A stretch of DNA of 64,000 nucleotides from Brienomyrus brachyistius. Taxonomy: Eukaryota; Chordata; Actinopteri; Osteoglossiformes; Mormyridae. Below the pieces are notes generated by a model. The model had not been told where the DNA came from, did not search any database, and saw only the letters and a program-made list of their open reading frames with translations. The stretch lies in the NCBI RefSeq assembly GCF_023856365.1, contig NC_064554.1, positions 12,186,801 through 12,250,800 on the forward strand, in the 5' to 3' direction. The translations under genes and the position numbers were made by a program. Positions 1 through 10,540 of the stretch are shown piece after piece. Each line of letters starts with the position of its first letter. Within the stretch, counting starts at the first letter, position 1.

Positions 1-80
1 CCCCCTTCACGCTGATGTCTGTCAGACAGATTTTCTTGGGCAGTTGCACATTCACACCATTACCTCTGTGTCTGTGTCAG

Positions 81-3000
81 TGAGCCAATGTCTGACTGAG
101 ACGGCGACCCGCGGCGTCGCCATGGTCCCCAAGCTGGCGCTTGACGTTGTGTCGTGCGAGGTGCTGCGGGTCCTGCAGCTCACTGACAGCTACATCGTGC
201 CGGTCAGCTACCACGTCCCCCGCAAGGTGAGCCCTGACAGACCTGCAACGTCTAATTCCTCCCTTTGCCCTTTGAACTCTACATGCAGACCGTAAAAGTT
301 AGGTGCATTTATTTGAGCCCTTTTTCTTTAGTATTGAACGTGTGACAAAGCAGTGAATGCATGAACTCTGCTTCGTACCCTGACCCTGCTTTGTACCTTG
401 ACCCTACTTCGTACCCTGACCCTGCTTTGTACCCGGACCTTGCTTTGTACCCTGACCCTACTTTGTACCCCAACTTTGCTTTGTACCCTGACCCTGCTTC
501 GTACCCCGACCCTGCTTTGTACCCGGACCTTGCTTTGTACCCTGACCCTGCTTTGTACCCGGACCTTGCTTCGTATCCTTACCCTGCTTTGAACCCAGAC
601 CTTGTTTTGTACTCTGACCCTGCTTTGTACCCGGACCTTGCTTTGTACCTTGACCCTACTTTGTACCCTGACCCTGCTTTGAACCCGGACCTTGCTTTGT
701 ACCTCGACCCTACTTTGTACCCGGACCCTGCTTCGTACCCTGACCCTACTTTGTACCCCGACCCTGCTTTGTACCCGGACCCTGCTTCGTACCCTGACCC
801 TGCTTTGTACCTTGACCCTACTTTGTACCCCAACCTTGCTTTGTACCTTGACCCTACTTTGTACCCCAACCTTGCTTTGTACTCTGACCCTGCTTTGTAC
901 TTGGACCTTGCTTTATACCATGACCCTGCTTTATACCATGACCCTGCTTCGTAACCAGACCTTGCTTTGTACCTTGACCCTACTTTGTACCCTGTCCCTG
1001 CTTTGAACCCGGACCTTGCTTTGAACCCGAACCCTGCTTTGTACCTGAACCCATTGCTCCCAGAGCCATTCGGGACTCACCTTTGACCTCTTGGTTAACC
1101 TCTGTATCTGTATAGCCAAGGGGAATAACACAGCAGAATGTTTTCACAGCACTGTTTGTAAATTCTCCTATTTGGAGCAGCAGTTTTCAGTAATGAAAAT
1201 AAAGACTATAATTAAAGGACGAGGGGAGCCCTCCCTCTCTCTGTTTCAGCAGAGCCTTAATGCCAGTGTGTTTGTTTGCAGTTTATAGTGTTGAATATTC
1301 CCCTCCATGGTTGCATCACCAGCGGTGTCACATGCTACCTGACTAGCTTTTTACATGACATCACCGCCTACAGTCGGGGAGGGGAAAGGGGGCTCCTGAG
1401 TAAGGATCCAGTCAGTTTGGCCTGATTCAGCCTTGGCACCATTGGCTGCAGAGCAGTGAAGCGACTGAGGTTGTTCACAGTTCCATGTTCTCAGCAGCCC
1501 AACACACTGTTGCTGGATGATACCTGTTTGTCGTAAATGTTAACGCAGAAGAGTTCTAACACTGATACGTGTGTCTGTGTGTCTGTATCTTCCAGCCTGG
1601 ACAGGACTTCCACGCTGACCTGTACCCGGACACTGTAGGCCAGACGGCGGCCATGACTGCTACAGAGTGGTGGGAAGGTGGCAACACACCGGTGAGGAAT
1701 TACCAGGTTTACACTCACATTGGTTTATTTATTTAGCAGATGCTTTGGTTCAAAGTGACGTGCAAGCAAGGTGCACAGTACATCAGCAGCAAACAGCTGT
1801 CAAGCGTCCGACTTTGATGATCCAAAATGTACGATTACGTTGAGTGTTATGGTTGGCAGGGAAGACAAAGACCTTGGCCCTTGAAAGGGTTCCCTCGTCA
1901 GATTGAAATCCAAGCCAAAAACTCTGATATCCCATTGAGAGAATGCTAGGTGGAGTTGAATTTCTTCTGCATGGTAATGCCAGTGGAATCCATATGACCG
2001 GCTGAAGAGACCTAGAGAGGAAGTACACAGGGAAAAGCGGTGGGACCCAGAACCAAACCCTGAGGCACACCAGTGGTTACCTGGGTTGACCTTGATAGCT
2101 CTGCTCCCAATGATACTCAGAAAGATCTGCCCTCTTGCTAAGACTCAAACCATCTCAGAAACCTGTGATGCCCAGTTGAGAGGGTGGACAGGAGGATCTG
2201 GTTGTTCATCATATCAAAGGGTACGGATTGGTCCATCAGGACAAGGACAGTTGGCAGAGATGCAGCTTGTGCAGGAAACTCATTTAGCCTTTCAGCAACG
2301 ACCACACAGGTACTGACAGTAAAACGACAAGGACTTCTTCCCCCGGTATCTCCCAGGTCCAGAGGGTCAGCCTGCACCCGGCCAAGCGGCCACAACCCAG
2401 GGCCCAGCCAGCCCAGCAGGGGGCGCCGAAGACAGAGTTGCCCAGGGGACGGAGCAGTGAGGTGAGTGATACGGGAAACAGCGCCAATCCACCAATGGGA
2501 AGGGTGGGATTTCTGTGACTCTGAGTGTGTGTGCTGCGTTCGCACTGTGGCTCAGCAAAGAATCTGGGCCGGTACAAGTGAAATCGCCTTACAGCTAGAT
2601 GCTTTACCTATGAAATGTGGGATACTGTATAACACTGAGTGTGCCTGTCTTGCCTGTCTGGTCATGTTTTGGCTGATATTCGTTATATGATTGTGTGGTG
2701 AAACCAATCAAATCCATCATATTTCCTCTCTCGGTTGCCCACCACCCTCATCCCCCCGCTCGCACCAACAGGAAGCCCCTCCCGGCTGTTCCATCTCCAG
2801 CAGCCCCTTGACCACACCCACCAGCAGTGCCGCACCCTCCCGTTCCCCTTCTTCCACCAGCGGCCTGTCCTCGGGATTCCTGCCCAGCCCTAGCCAAAGC
2901 TCACGGGCCATACAAAACATGCTGGGTAGGGCGCCATCTCAGGCTGCCACCAGGGGGCGATATTGTTACCTTTGTTATTAGGATGGTGCTTATGCGTGTA

Positions 3001-6000
3001 TTTGGAGTCCATTAAGTTTTATTCCACACTTGTCTTTCTTTCATCCTCTCTCTCTTTCTTCCTCTAACCTGCTCCCTCCTTCCCTCTCCTCCTCTTCCTT
3101 CGCCCCTAACCCCCCCCCCCATCCTAGGCCCCAGCTCGAAATTCCGCCATATCCAGGGCAGCGTTCTGCACCGTGACACCCACATCACCAACGTGCGGGG
3201 GCTCAACCTGACCACGCCTGGCGAATCAGATGGCTTCTGCGCCAACGGGCAGCGGGTGGCCGTGCCCATGGCCATCGCAGGGGGGCAGATCGCCGTGTTT
3301 GAGGTGCTGCCCCGGCTCTGTGGGGGGAGAGGAGGAATAAAACTCACAAAAAAATGACATTACAGTCTGTCGAAGTATGTTAGGTTAGCCAATTCAAAAC
3401 ATTTCCCCAAGTCACCCCAAAGATTTGCAGCAAGCGTCTAATACACCCATGTATTTTCTGACATGACCACTACCCATATTATTTGGACATGATGAAGTGA
3501 ATTTGGTACATTTTTGACTCTTTACTGACTTGATCGTTTGGGCTGTCATAACCCTACAGTCAGTCACACTGCCCTCATGACCATCTGGCCGTGTATAATT
3601 GTCCCAAACCTGTAGTTATATATTGGTGATTGACAGCATTGCTGTTTCCCATTCAGCTCTCTCGGCCTGGGAAACTTCCGGACACCACCTTGCCCACCAT
3701 CCAGAACACGGTCAATGTGGCCGACCTGGCCTGGGACCCCTTCGACCCGCAGAGGTTGGCCGTGGGTAAGCATCTCATCCTGGTCAGTCCATCATTGACA
3801 CCCCTCACCTGTACTTTTCTGTTCATCCATTTATTCTCTCTCTGCCCGTTCTCTCTCCCAGCGGGTGACGATGCCAAGATCCGCATCTGGCGGGTGCCAG
3901 TGGGCGGCCTGACGGAGACGCTGACGGAGCCAGAGTGCGTCCTGCAGGGTAAGTTTGGACGACCCCGAGCAGGAGAGGGTCTCCATGTAGTGCTGGGCAT
4001 ATGAGGCAGGCTGACTGGGGTCCCGCCCTGCAGGACACACGGAGAAGATCTACTCCATCAGCTTCCACCCCCAGGCTGTGGGCCTGTTGACGTCCTCCTC
4101 GTACGACATGACCGTGCGCCTCTGGGACTTACAGGCCAGGAAGGAAGTGAAGATCCTGAAGGGGCACCAGGACCAGGTGAGGCTTCAGGGTGGGTGGAGA
4201 AATGGAAGGCTCCTGGGGGGCTGTGGGAGAGGAAGGGGGCAAGGATTGGAGGTGGATGCTGGGTGGATGGTAGTGATAGTCAAATGAAGCTTCATGAACC
4301 ATTTGCTGTATTTTTTGCTCCACTAGATGGTGCTCTTTGTTTGTTTTGGGGCATGCTTTGAGCCATTTTTTAACAGAGAGAGCCATCTAGTGGGGTCAGA
4401 AAATACAGCAAGCAGTTCATGAGGTTTCATTTGGCCGTCACTAGTGGATGACAAGGCAGAGGAAAGGTGTGTAGCGCCTGGGCCACATGCAAGGCTAGAG
4501 GTGTGAGGGCCAAAGGAGACCAATGCGGCACGATAACCGGGAATGGGTTTCTCCAGATTTTTGGGATGGCCTGGAGCCCAGATGGCTGCCTCCTGGCCAC
4601 GGTCTGCAAAGACGGGAAGGTGCGAGTGTACGATCCGCGCCAGTCTGCTGAGCCCGTCAAGGTATCTGCGGTCGACAATCTCCACAGCCTGGGACTCAGG
4701 CTTACCGCGGCCCTCAGGGTGGTCACTGGCCTCTCTCACTTCCCCACAGGACGGCCCTGGCCCAGAGGGCCCTCGGGGAGGCCGTGTGGTGTGGGTGTGC
4801 GGGGGTCAGTATCTGCTGGTGTCTGGGTTCGACGGGTAAGCACTACATGACTCTGCTAGTAATGTTCCAGTAATGTTCGCTGATAACCTGCCACTGACAG
4901 AAGTGCTTTAAGGCACGGGCTTACCCAGGCTACAGTGCAGGGGCCTCAGCTGACCTGGTTTAAACCCCCCCCCCCCTTTTGTCAGCGGCTACACCATCAT
5001 GGAAAATAGCATGGGGGCTTTGACCATGTTTATATGCCCCTGACCTCTGATGCCAGATTATTTTCCAGCCAGTGGCAAATGTTAGATGACTTTGTATTGG
5101 CTCGGTGCTGATGTCCCACAATGCCCTGTCCACTCCCTTTGTGTGCCCTGTAGCCGTAGCGAGAGACAGCTTTACATGTACTCCGCCCAGTCCCCATCCT
5201 CGGGGCCCGTGGCCACAGCATCCACCGATGTGTCACCCTCCACGCTTATTCCGTTCTACGATGCCGACACCAGCGTGCTCATCATCACCGGGAAGGTACG
5301 GCGTGGGCAGTTTTGGGTGCCGGGGGTGGGGTGGAATGAGGGCGCCAGCGACCGTGTGCATGTCTTTCAGGGCGACACCCGCGTCTACATCTACGAGATC
5401 CTGTCAGAGGCTCCATATTTCCTGGAGTGCAGCAGCTTCAGTTCTACAGAGCCTCACAAGGTAAACCTCTGCTGGACCGGCCCCCCCACGCAAAGCGGGC
5501 AGTCGGGGTCAGGGGGGGCGTCAGCGTGACGGCTGCTTGCATCCCGTCTCCAGGGCTTCTCATTCCTGCCCAAGACCGAGTGTGACGTTCGCAACGTCGA
5601 GATCGCCCGGGCACTGAAGCTCAGCAAGACCAGCATCGAACCCATAGCTTTCAAGGTGCCCCGTGTCAAGGTAACTGTCGCCGCCCCCTGCTGGACATAC
5701 TGATAAAAGGCGACTTTTTTCCGTATTACTAAGTGCTTTATGACAGCTTTTCATGAAAAGCTCCACATGCATAAGCACCTGACTGCTTGGGTCCTCATGC
5801 TCCACATGGGACACATTTAGCACATGCATGTTGTCAGGTGAGCCGCAGTGCTACCCGGGATTCACCGGGTCTGTCTGCCATCTCGAACCCCACAGAAAGA
5901 GTTCTTCCAGGACGACATCTTCCCAGAGACGGCAGTTTGGTGGGAGTCAACATTGACGGCCTCTTCTTGGCTGTCAGGGTCCAACGGACAGCACCGCAAG

Positions 6001-7526
6001 ATCAGTCTACGTCCCAAAGACATGATTCCTGGTGCGGCACAAAAGCTTAAACGGGGACTTGAACAAACATCTCTACCTGTAGCCATTGTTCTGCGTCTTT
6101 GCCATACGCATGTTTATTTAGTCTAAAAAGTCCAAGATTGTACTTTAACATTCTTTTATGTGTACCTGTCTCCCTGCTGTTCCTGTACCTGTCTCCCCTG
6201 CTGTTCCTGTACCTGTCTCCCTGCTGTTCCTGTACCTGTCTCCCCTGCTGTTCCTGTACCTGTCTCCCCTGCTGTTCCTGTACCTGTCTCCCCTGCTGTT
6301 CCTGTACCTGTCTCCCTGCTGTTCCTGTACCTGCCTCCCCTGCTGTTCCTGTACCTGCCTCCCCTGCTGTTCCTGTACCTGTCTCCCCTGCTGTTCCTGT
6401 ACCTGTCTCCCCTACTGTTCCTGTACCTGTCTCCCCTGCTGTTCCTGTATCTGTCTCCCTGCTGTTCCTGTACCTGTCTCCCTGCTGTTCCTGTACCTGT
6501 CTCCCCCGCTGTTCCTGTACCCATCTCACTTTTCTATCTGCTTTTCTCTTACTCAGTGAGTGAGGCCCCCAAGGAGGCCCCTATAAGGAAATACCTCCCT
6601 TCATCTGTCTACCTGGAAGAGAAGACAGATGAACAGAAGAAAGAGGAGGTGTGTGAGAGGGGGGGAGACATTTTTTCCTTCCCCACAAGGAGAAACGCAA
6701 TTTTTTATAAAAATCTGTGACTAATTAAAAAAAATTAAAAAAAAATTTCCAAAAGTCCTGCGTAGGGGTTAAGTTTGTCGTTGTTGGGATTAGGATTATG
6801 CATGGATGAATGGACAGTCCCCACAAAGATATGAATACAAACCTGTGTGTGATTATATGCATGTGCTGATGCTGTTAATGTTGCATGTCAGGCAAAGCAC
6901 TGTGTTTATAGTCTATGTTACGGTCATGTGACTGTGTTCATATCTGTTAAATGTAGCAGTGCCTGTGGGCTGTATGCCTGCATCACATGACAGTGTATTT
7001 CTGCCCGTGTCACATGACAGTGTATTTCTGCCCGTGTCACATGACAGTGTATTTGTGCTCGTGTCACATGACAGTGTTTTTCCCATGCAGCTGCTGAGTG
7101 CCATGGTGGCCAAGCTGGGGAACAGGGAGGACCCCCTGCCACAGGAGTCCTTCCAGGGTGTGGATGAAGAGGAATGGGTGAGGCTCAGAGCAGGAGTCCT
7201 AGCATCACAGACAGACAGACAGACAGACACACACACACACAGACACACACACAGACACACACACAGACAGACACACACACAGCCAGCCGGACACAGACAG
7301 ACAGACAGACAGGCAGGCAGGCAGGCAGACACACACACACACACAGGCAGGCAGACACACACAGACAGACAGGCAGGCAGACACACACACACACACAGGC
7401 AGGCAGACACACACAGACAGACAGACAGACAGACACACACACAGGCAGACACACACACAGACAGATACGCGCGCAGAAATGGAGACTGACTGCCCCCTGT
7501 GTCTATCTGCTTTTCAGGACGACTAA
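81..7526 (+). CDS. coro7: Coronin 7, C-terminal two thirds (17 exons, 5' part off window)
   Basis: Exons, with GT-AG junctions in frame: 81-226, 1596-1691, 2357-2461, 2772-2925, 3128-3303, 3657-3765, 3862-3948, 4034-4176, 4557-4661, 4750-4835, 5154-5295, 5371-5460, 5554-5670, 5896-6031, 6557-6648, 7091-7177, 7518-7526 (stop 7524). They encode about 625 residues; human CORO7 is about 925, so the first propeller lies to the left. Visible here are the end of propeller 1 (ISYHVPRK-like segment at 193-226), a Ser/Pro-rich linker (exon 4), the second coronin signature ([15 protein letters not shown], then GESDGFCAN), WD repeats with WD-type ends ([14 protein letters not shown]) and an acidic C-terminus ending EEEWDD. 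In the family this tail is the Arp2/3-binding CA region. CORO7 acts at the Golgi in membrane export and limits F-actin. The start of the first listed exon is the least certain boundary. pam16 follows on the same strand. Confidence 0.95.
366..1055. repeat. 18-bp minisatellite in a coro7 intron
   Basis: About 38 tandem copies of an 18-bp unit (CTTTGTACCCTGACCCTG and variants) lie in the intron between coro7 exons at 81-226 and 1596-1691. Because 18 is a multiple of three, several frames on both strands stay open and give fake Tyr-Pro-Asp-Pro-Ala-Leu proteins. Unit variants (TTCG for TTTG, GAACCC for GTACCC) are interspersed, so the array has been homogenised only partly. Confidence 0.95.
1722..2325 (-). 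mobile_element. Degraded L2-like LINE, reverse-transcriptase 3' part
   Basis: Read on the minus strand, this coro7 intron carries reverse-transcriptase blocks in order: a palm A-like stretch ([20 protein letters not shown], 2323-2190 region), an RWFES block with RSF after a stop codon, and [11 protein letters not shown] near 2075-2040. It ends with the tail seen in fish L2 elements and the SINEs they move (TTTAGCAGATGCTTTGG, 1731-1747, shown on the plus strand). The frame is broken by stops, so the copy is dead. It lies antisense to coro7 and fills nearly the whole 1692-2356 intron. The clade name (L2/Maui-like) is from recall of motif order and not from a search. Confidence 0.8.
2413..2427 (+). 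promoter_or_regulatory. CTCF-like motif inside a coro7 coding exon
   Basis: CCAGCAGGGGGCGCC fits the CTCF core and lies in exon 2357-2461, where it is also translated as Ala-Gln-Gln-Gly-Ala in a poorly conserved linker. Binding is inferred only from the motif. Confidence 0.4.
2947..2959 (+). promoter_or_regulatory. CTCF-like motif in a coro7 intron
   Basis: CCACCAGGGGGCG begins 22 bp after the donor at 2926. A reverse-strand match (CCGCCCCCTGCTGG on the plus strand) lies at 5681-5694, also just after a donor. Both are motif matches only. Confidence 0.35.
4279..4434. mobile_element. Foldback element with CTCF-like inner arms
   Basis: Two arms of about 60 bp are inverted copies of each other: the left arm begins near 4279 (CAAATGAAGCTTCATGAACC) and the right arm ends near 4434, so the 156-bp sequence can fold into one long hairpin. 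The inner ends read CCACTAGATGG on one strand at 4324-4331 and on the other at 4385-4395, a partial CTCF-type core. It sits in the coro7 intron 4177-4556. The size and structure fit a small non-autonomous DNA transposon. Confidence 0.75.
6163..6525. repeat. 24/25-bp minisatellite in a coro7 intron
   Basis: About 15 copies of CTGCTGTTCCTGTACCTG plus TCTCCC or TCTCCCC lie in the intron 6032-6556. The 24- and 25-bp forms alternate, so the reading frame drifts and no real protein is encoded. The array stops about 30 bp before the acceptor of exon 6557-6648, and its pyrimidine-rich plus strand extends the polypyrimidine tract. Confidence 0.95.
6672..6855. mobile_element. Dispersed fish repeat, diverged copy
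   Basis: The stretch has CCCCACAAGGAGAAACG near its left end and CCCCACAAAGATATGAATAC near its right end. It shares TATAAAAATCTGTGA and a CCAAAAGTC segment with 15360-15420. It looks like a diverged copy of an interspersed repeat of the TTGTGGGGACC type; the family name is unknown to me. Confidence 0.4.
7205..7470. repeat. (CAGA)n/(CA)n/(CAGG)n compound microsatellite
   Basis: A dinucleotide/tetranucleotide tract fills most of the last coro7 intron (7178-7517). It produces several spurious open frames of Cys/Val or His/Thr repeats. Confidence 0.95.
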
Positions 7527-9356
7527 CAGTCCGTCCCAGGATGGGGAGGGTCTGTCACCAGCAGATGGGCCTCCGACACGTGCTGACCCTAACCCTCTCC
7601 ACTTTATTGCCTTATTGCCGCTGAAAGTGTCTGGAGCTGCCCCCCCCCCCCCGTAACTGCACTTCCACTGCGTTCTCACAGCACTGGCTGGGGTGTGCTC
7701 CATCGAGGCAACAAGAGCCTTTAGCCCCCATTTAGCAATCAGACGTTAGGGATGGTAACACAATGCTGTCAGGATTTAGCCTGGCTAAGCTAATATCACT
7801 CCCCTCCCAAACTACTGACGTTTGTCAAAGGGGAACCAACTGGACTTCAAGTGTACCGTAACAGTCCATGTTTGCTGTCATGTGTGTGGTTGGTGAGTCT
7901 CCGTGTGTCAGACTGTACCCCTCATCTCAAACCTCTTATTTGGACAAAAAGCTGTCTTTATTTTTTAAACGTGCCATATGTGTCTCACTCCTGATCACTC
8001 TTATCAAACACCTGCAATGCTATCTGATCTGTTTAATAACTATGTGATTTTCTCATGAATAGCACATTTGAGCAGAGGACACTCTTGTAAATCAGAATCC
8101 CACCATAATTAGTTAATCAATCAATTAAAACACCCACAATCCCCTGCAACACTGGTATGGCTGGTCACCTTTATACAGCTCCCTGCATTCCACAGAGTAG
8201 TTTCCGGCATTTTCTTGCTTGTTTACAGGGTTTTCTGGATTTTTGCCGTTGCCCTGTCGGTTTTGCTTCCTGATTCCTATGTTGGGGTGAGACACTGGCA
8301 GCGAACAACAAACAAAACAATCTAAAATAATAATGCATGTTTAGGGGCAGTTCCTTAAAGAAAATTATTAAATCTCGACTGGCACACTTTGTAACAATCG
8401 TTTTTTACAATGTGCACAATAACAATTTGAACGCAAATCATCAAAAGTTGTATTTTTTTTTCCCATTTGGACCAAATTCGATCAATGAATTCACTCCAGA
8501 AACTCAATCAGTCTTGAAATTGTCTTTGCCAAAGACATGCTCGTATTGTGGGTTTATGACAGTAACTTTCAGGTATATTTTGGTGTCTTGCGTCATTCAC
8601 AGCATTTTGTGCTGCGGTTTTGATTACTCTTTTTGCATCGGTGGGTATAGGTCTACTCTTTCATTGGAACCAAAATGGGCATTTTGGAGGGTAAACCTTC
8701 ATATCCAGTTATATACATATGTCCTACTTATGTACCGCTTTTAATTTTTTACTTTTTTAAGCAGTCTTAGCCGGAAACATTATTCATCTGTAGAAATTAC
8801 ATCACGGTTTTTGGATAGGCTAGTTATTGCTAAAATAAGCATTCCTTTACGTTTTAATTTTATTAATATTATTTCACTTTTGCACCTGTTATTTTACAGT
8901 ATTTGCTGCGCTAACAGTCCAGTCCGCTGTTTCATTCCCTATTAAGTCCATATAACTGGGACAGAACAATTTCTGCTTAACGTAATTGTCTTGTAATCTT
9001 ACGTTGTTTACAGACGCATGACTGGAAAATGACAACATGTATATTGCACACTCCCGCCTAAGACACATTTCGGTTGTCTGCGAGTCGGTTTGTGTCTAAT
9101 TCTCCGAAATATCCTGCATGGTTTTGATGGAAAATTACCTACACTGGTCTTAGCGGAACGGGATTTCTTAAAACGTGGGATTGTGCGTTTTATAATTTTT
9201 TTCTCTGTCCAATATGAGTAGAAATAAACACCGTTTAAAATAAATCGTCTCTGTGGTTGGTTTTCATTTCTAAAAAGGTTTAGCACATTTTTTAATGTAC
9301 AGAGAATCCTGCGTATGTCTTGGTCACTGGGGTAATTGCTTTCTGGCGGAGAGGCA
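7527..9356. other. coro7 3' UTR and downstream spacer
   Basis: No further exon can be supported. A possible polyadenylation signal ATTAAA is at 8124-8129; no AATAAA was found nearer the stop codon. From about 8330 the sequence becomes AT-rich with scattered short open frames that resemble nothing I know. Confidence 0.5.
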
Positions 9357-9447
9357 TCTGGCTGCAGAAGGGCCTGACAGCGCGTGTCCTCTGTCAGGCC
9401 CCTTCCACTCTCAAGCCCCTACGTCATTTCCGTTCGAACGACAAATC
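9357..9447 (+). repeat. Left arm of a 2.3-kb inverted repeat
   Basis: This arm matches the reverse complement of 11596-11687 with few differences. It holds a self-complementary hairpin (stem GGCCTGACAG at 9371-9380 and CTGTCAGGCC at 9391-9400) and then a CRE/ETS-type motif, TACGTCATTTCCG, at 9420-9432. It could be one terminal inverted repeat of an element of about 2.3 kb, or an inverted duplicate of the pam16 promoter. Confidence 0.8.
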
Positions 9448-9927
9448 TTCTTGTCGCGAGCTATAAGAATCCATCTTGTCGTGCGGATAATTCTGAAGTC
9501 GTGGAATGTATGACTTAACTATTTAAAAATTAATTATCACATCGAAATACGCCTGTGTTGAACTCGTCGCCTTAGTACAGGCAACTCATGTTTACCTTAA
9601 AAAAGTCCTAAGAGTAGTGCTCGGTCACATAAAAAAGTCAGCCAAAGACAAAGTAAACTTTATAGTCATCTCAGCTACTGTATATACAAATATATAGAGA
9701 GGCAAGACGACGTGACTCCGACGTGACTTACCGTTATCAGGAGTGGCAAGATGGACTTCATAACTGAATATTACACTGAAGAAGAGAAAGATACCATTGT
9801 CTATCCTTTTTTTTTTCAATTTTCAAATGTTTCAAAGACATGCATTTGTTTTTAGAAAACAGCCGACAAGAGCTTAATCGTGTTTTGTGGTTTAGCGTAG
9901 TAGGTTCACTGTACAGTACATTGTTAT

Positions 9928-10177
9928 TGTCACAACCGATCGTTCAGACCTCGTGGACCACGCCCACTTCATTTATCTCGTGTGAATCCCGCTTGTTACC
10001 AGCTTTCCTGTTTGATCTTGTTTGTCTTGTGTATTTCAGTGTGTTCTATTTCATTCTCCAGATCTGTCGTTGTTGTTGCTACGTGCCTTGTTCCCTGTGA
10101 TTCCCTTTTTACCCTGATTAAACCCCGTTTATTCGCATTCACGGCTCCCTTCGCCTGCTTCTCCGCACCCGATGTCA
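9928..10177. mobile_element. Solo LTR with 5-bp target duplication (copy 1)
   Basis: The 250-bp unit starts TGTCACAACC and ends GATGTCA, the TG...CA form of LTRs. It is flanked by the direct repeat GTTAT (9923-9927 and 10178-10182). It shares a block (CTTGTGTATTTCAGT; AACCCCGTTTA) with the second copy at 10247-10540. No internal retroelement coding is next to it, so it is a solo LTR. Confidence 0.8.
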
Positions 10178-10246
10178 GTTATTTTTTATATTAGTCATAT
10201 ATATGCATCTGTTTTTAGTGAAAAATCCTTAATCACTGATTGCAGT

Positions 10247-10540
10247 TGTCATGCCCGGCCCGCTCCTCCTGTGTGCCACGCCCCCTGATTACCCACGTGT
10301 TTTCTCCCGATTGTACCCAGCTGTGTCTAGTTAATTTGATCAGTCCTGTGTATTTCAGTCCGTGCCTTGCCTGAGTCCATTGTCTGTCATTGTGGTTATT
10401 ACCTTGTGAGCGTATTCCTGCGATGTTCCCTAGTCCTCGTCAGTTTAATAAATCCCCGTTTGCCCTGATCTTGCCGGCTCGCCTGCCTCTTTGCTCGTCG
10501 CCCCGTCCTTGCGCCTCACCCGCACCGCACGCGCGTGACA
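10247..10540. mobile_element. Solo LTR with 5-bp target duplication (copy 2)
   Basis: The 294-bp unit starts TGTCATGCCC and ends GCGCGTGACA, flanked by GCAGT (10242-10246 and 10541-10545). It contains TTTAATAAATCCCC, a usable polyadenylation signal. It lies 69 bp from copy 1 in the same orientation. The two copies have different target duplications, so they are two insertions and not the two ends of one provirus. Confidence 0.85.

Noticed and set aside
361..954. 197-residue open frame of Tyr-Pro-Asp-Pro repeats
   Set aside because: It is the 18-bp minisatellite in a coro7 intron; several frames on both strands are open only because the unit is a multiple of three.
6160..6720. Overlapping Cys/Pro/Val repeat frames on both strands
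   Set aside because: Frames run through the 24/25-bp intronic minisatellite and, in one case, into a real coro7 exon in the wrong frame.
8337..8744. 135-residue frame after coro7
   Set aside because: AT-rich, no recognised domain, and it starts within non-coding spacer.
9928..10540. One LTR retrotransposon with two LTRs
   Set aside because: The two LTRs are only 69 bp apart and each has a different target duplication, so they are separate solo LTRs.
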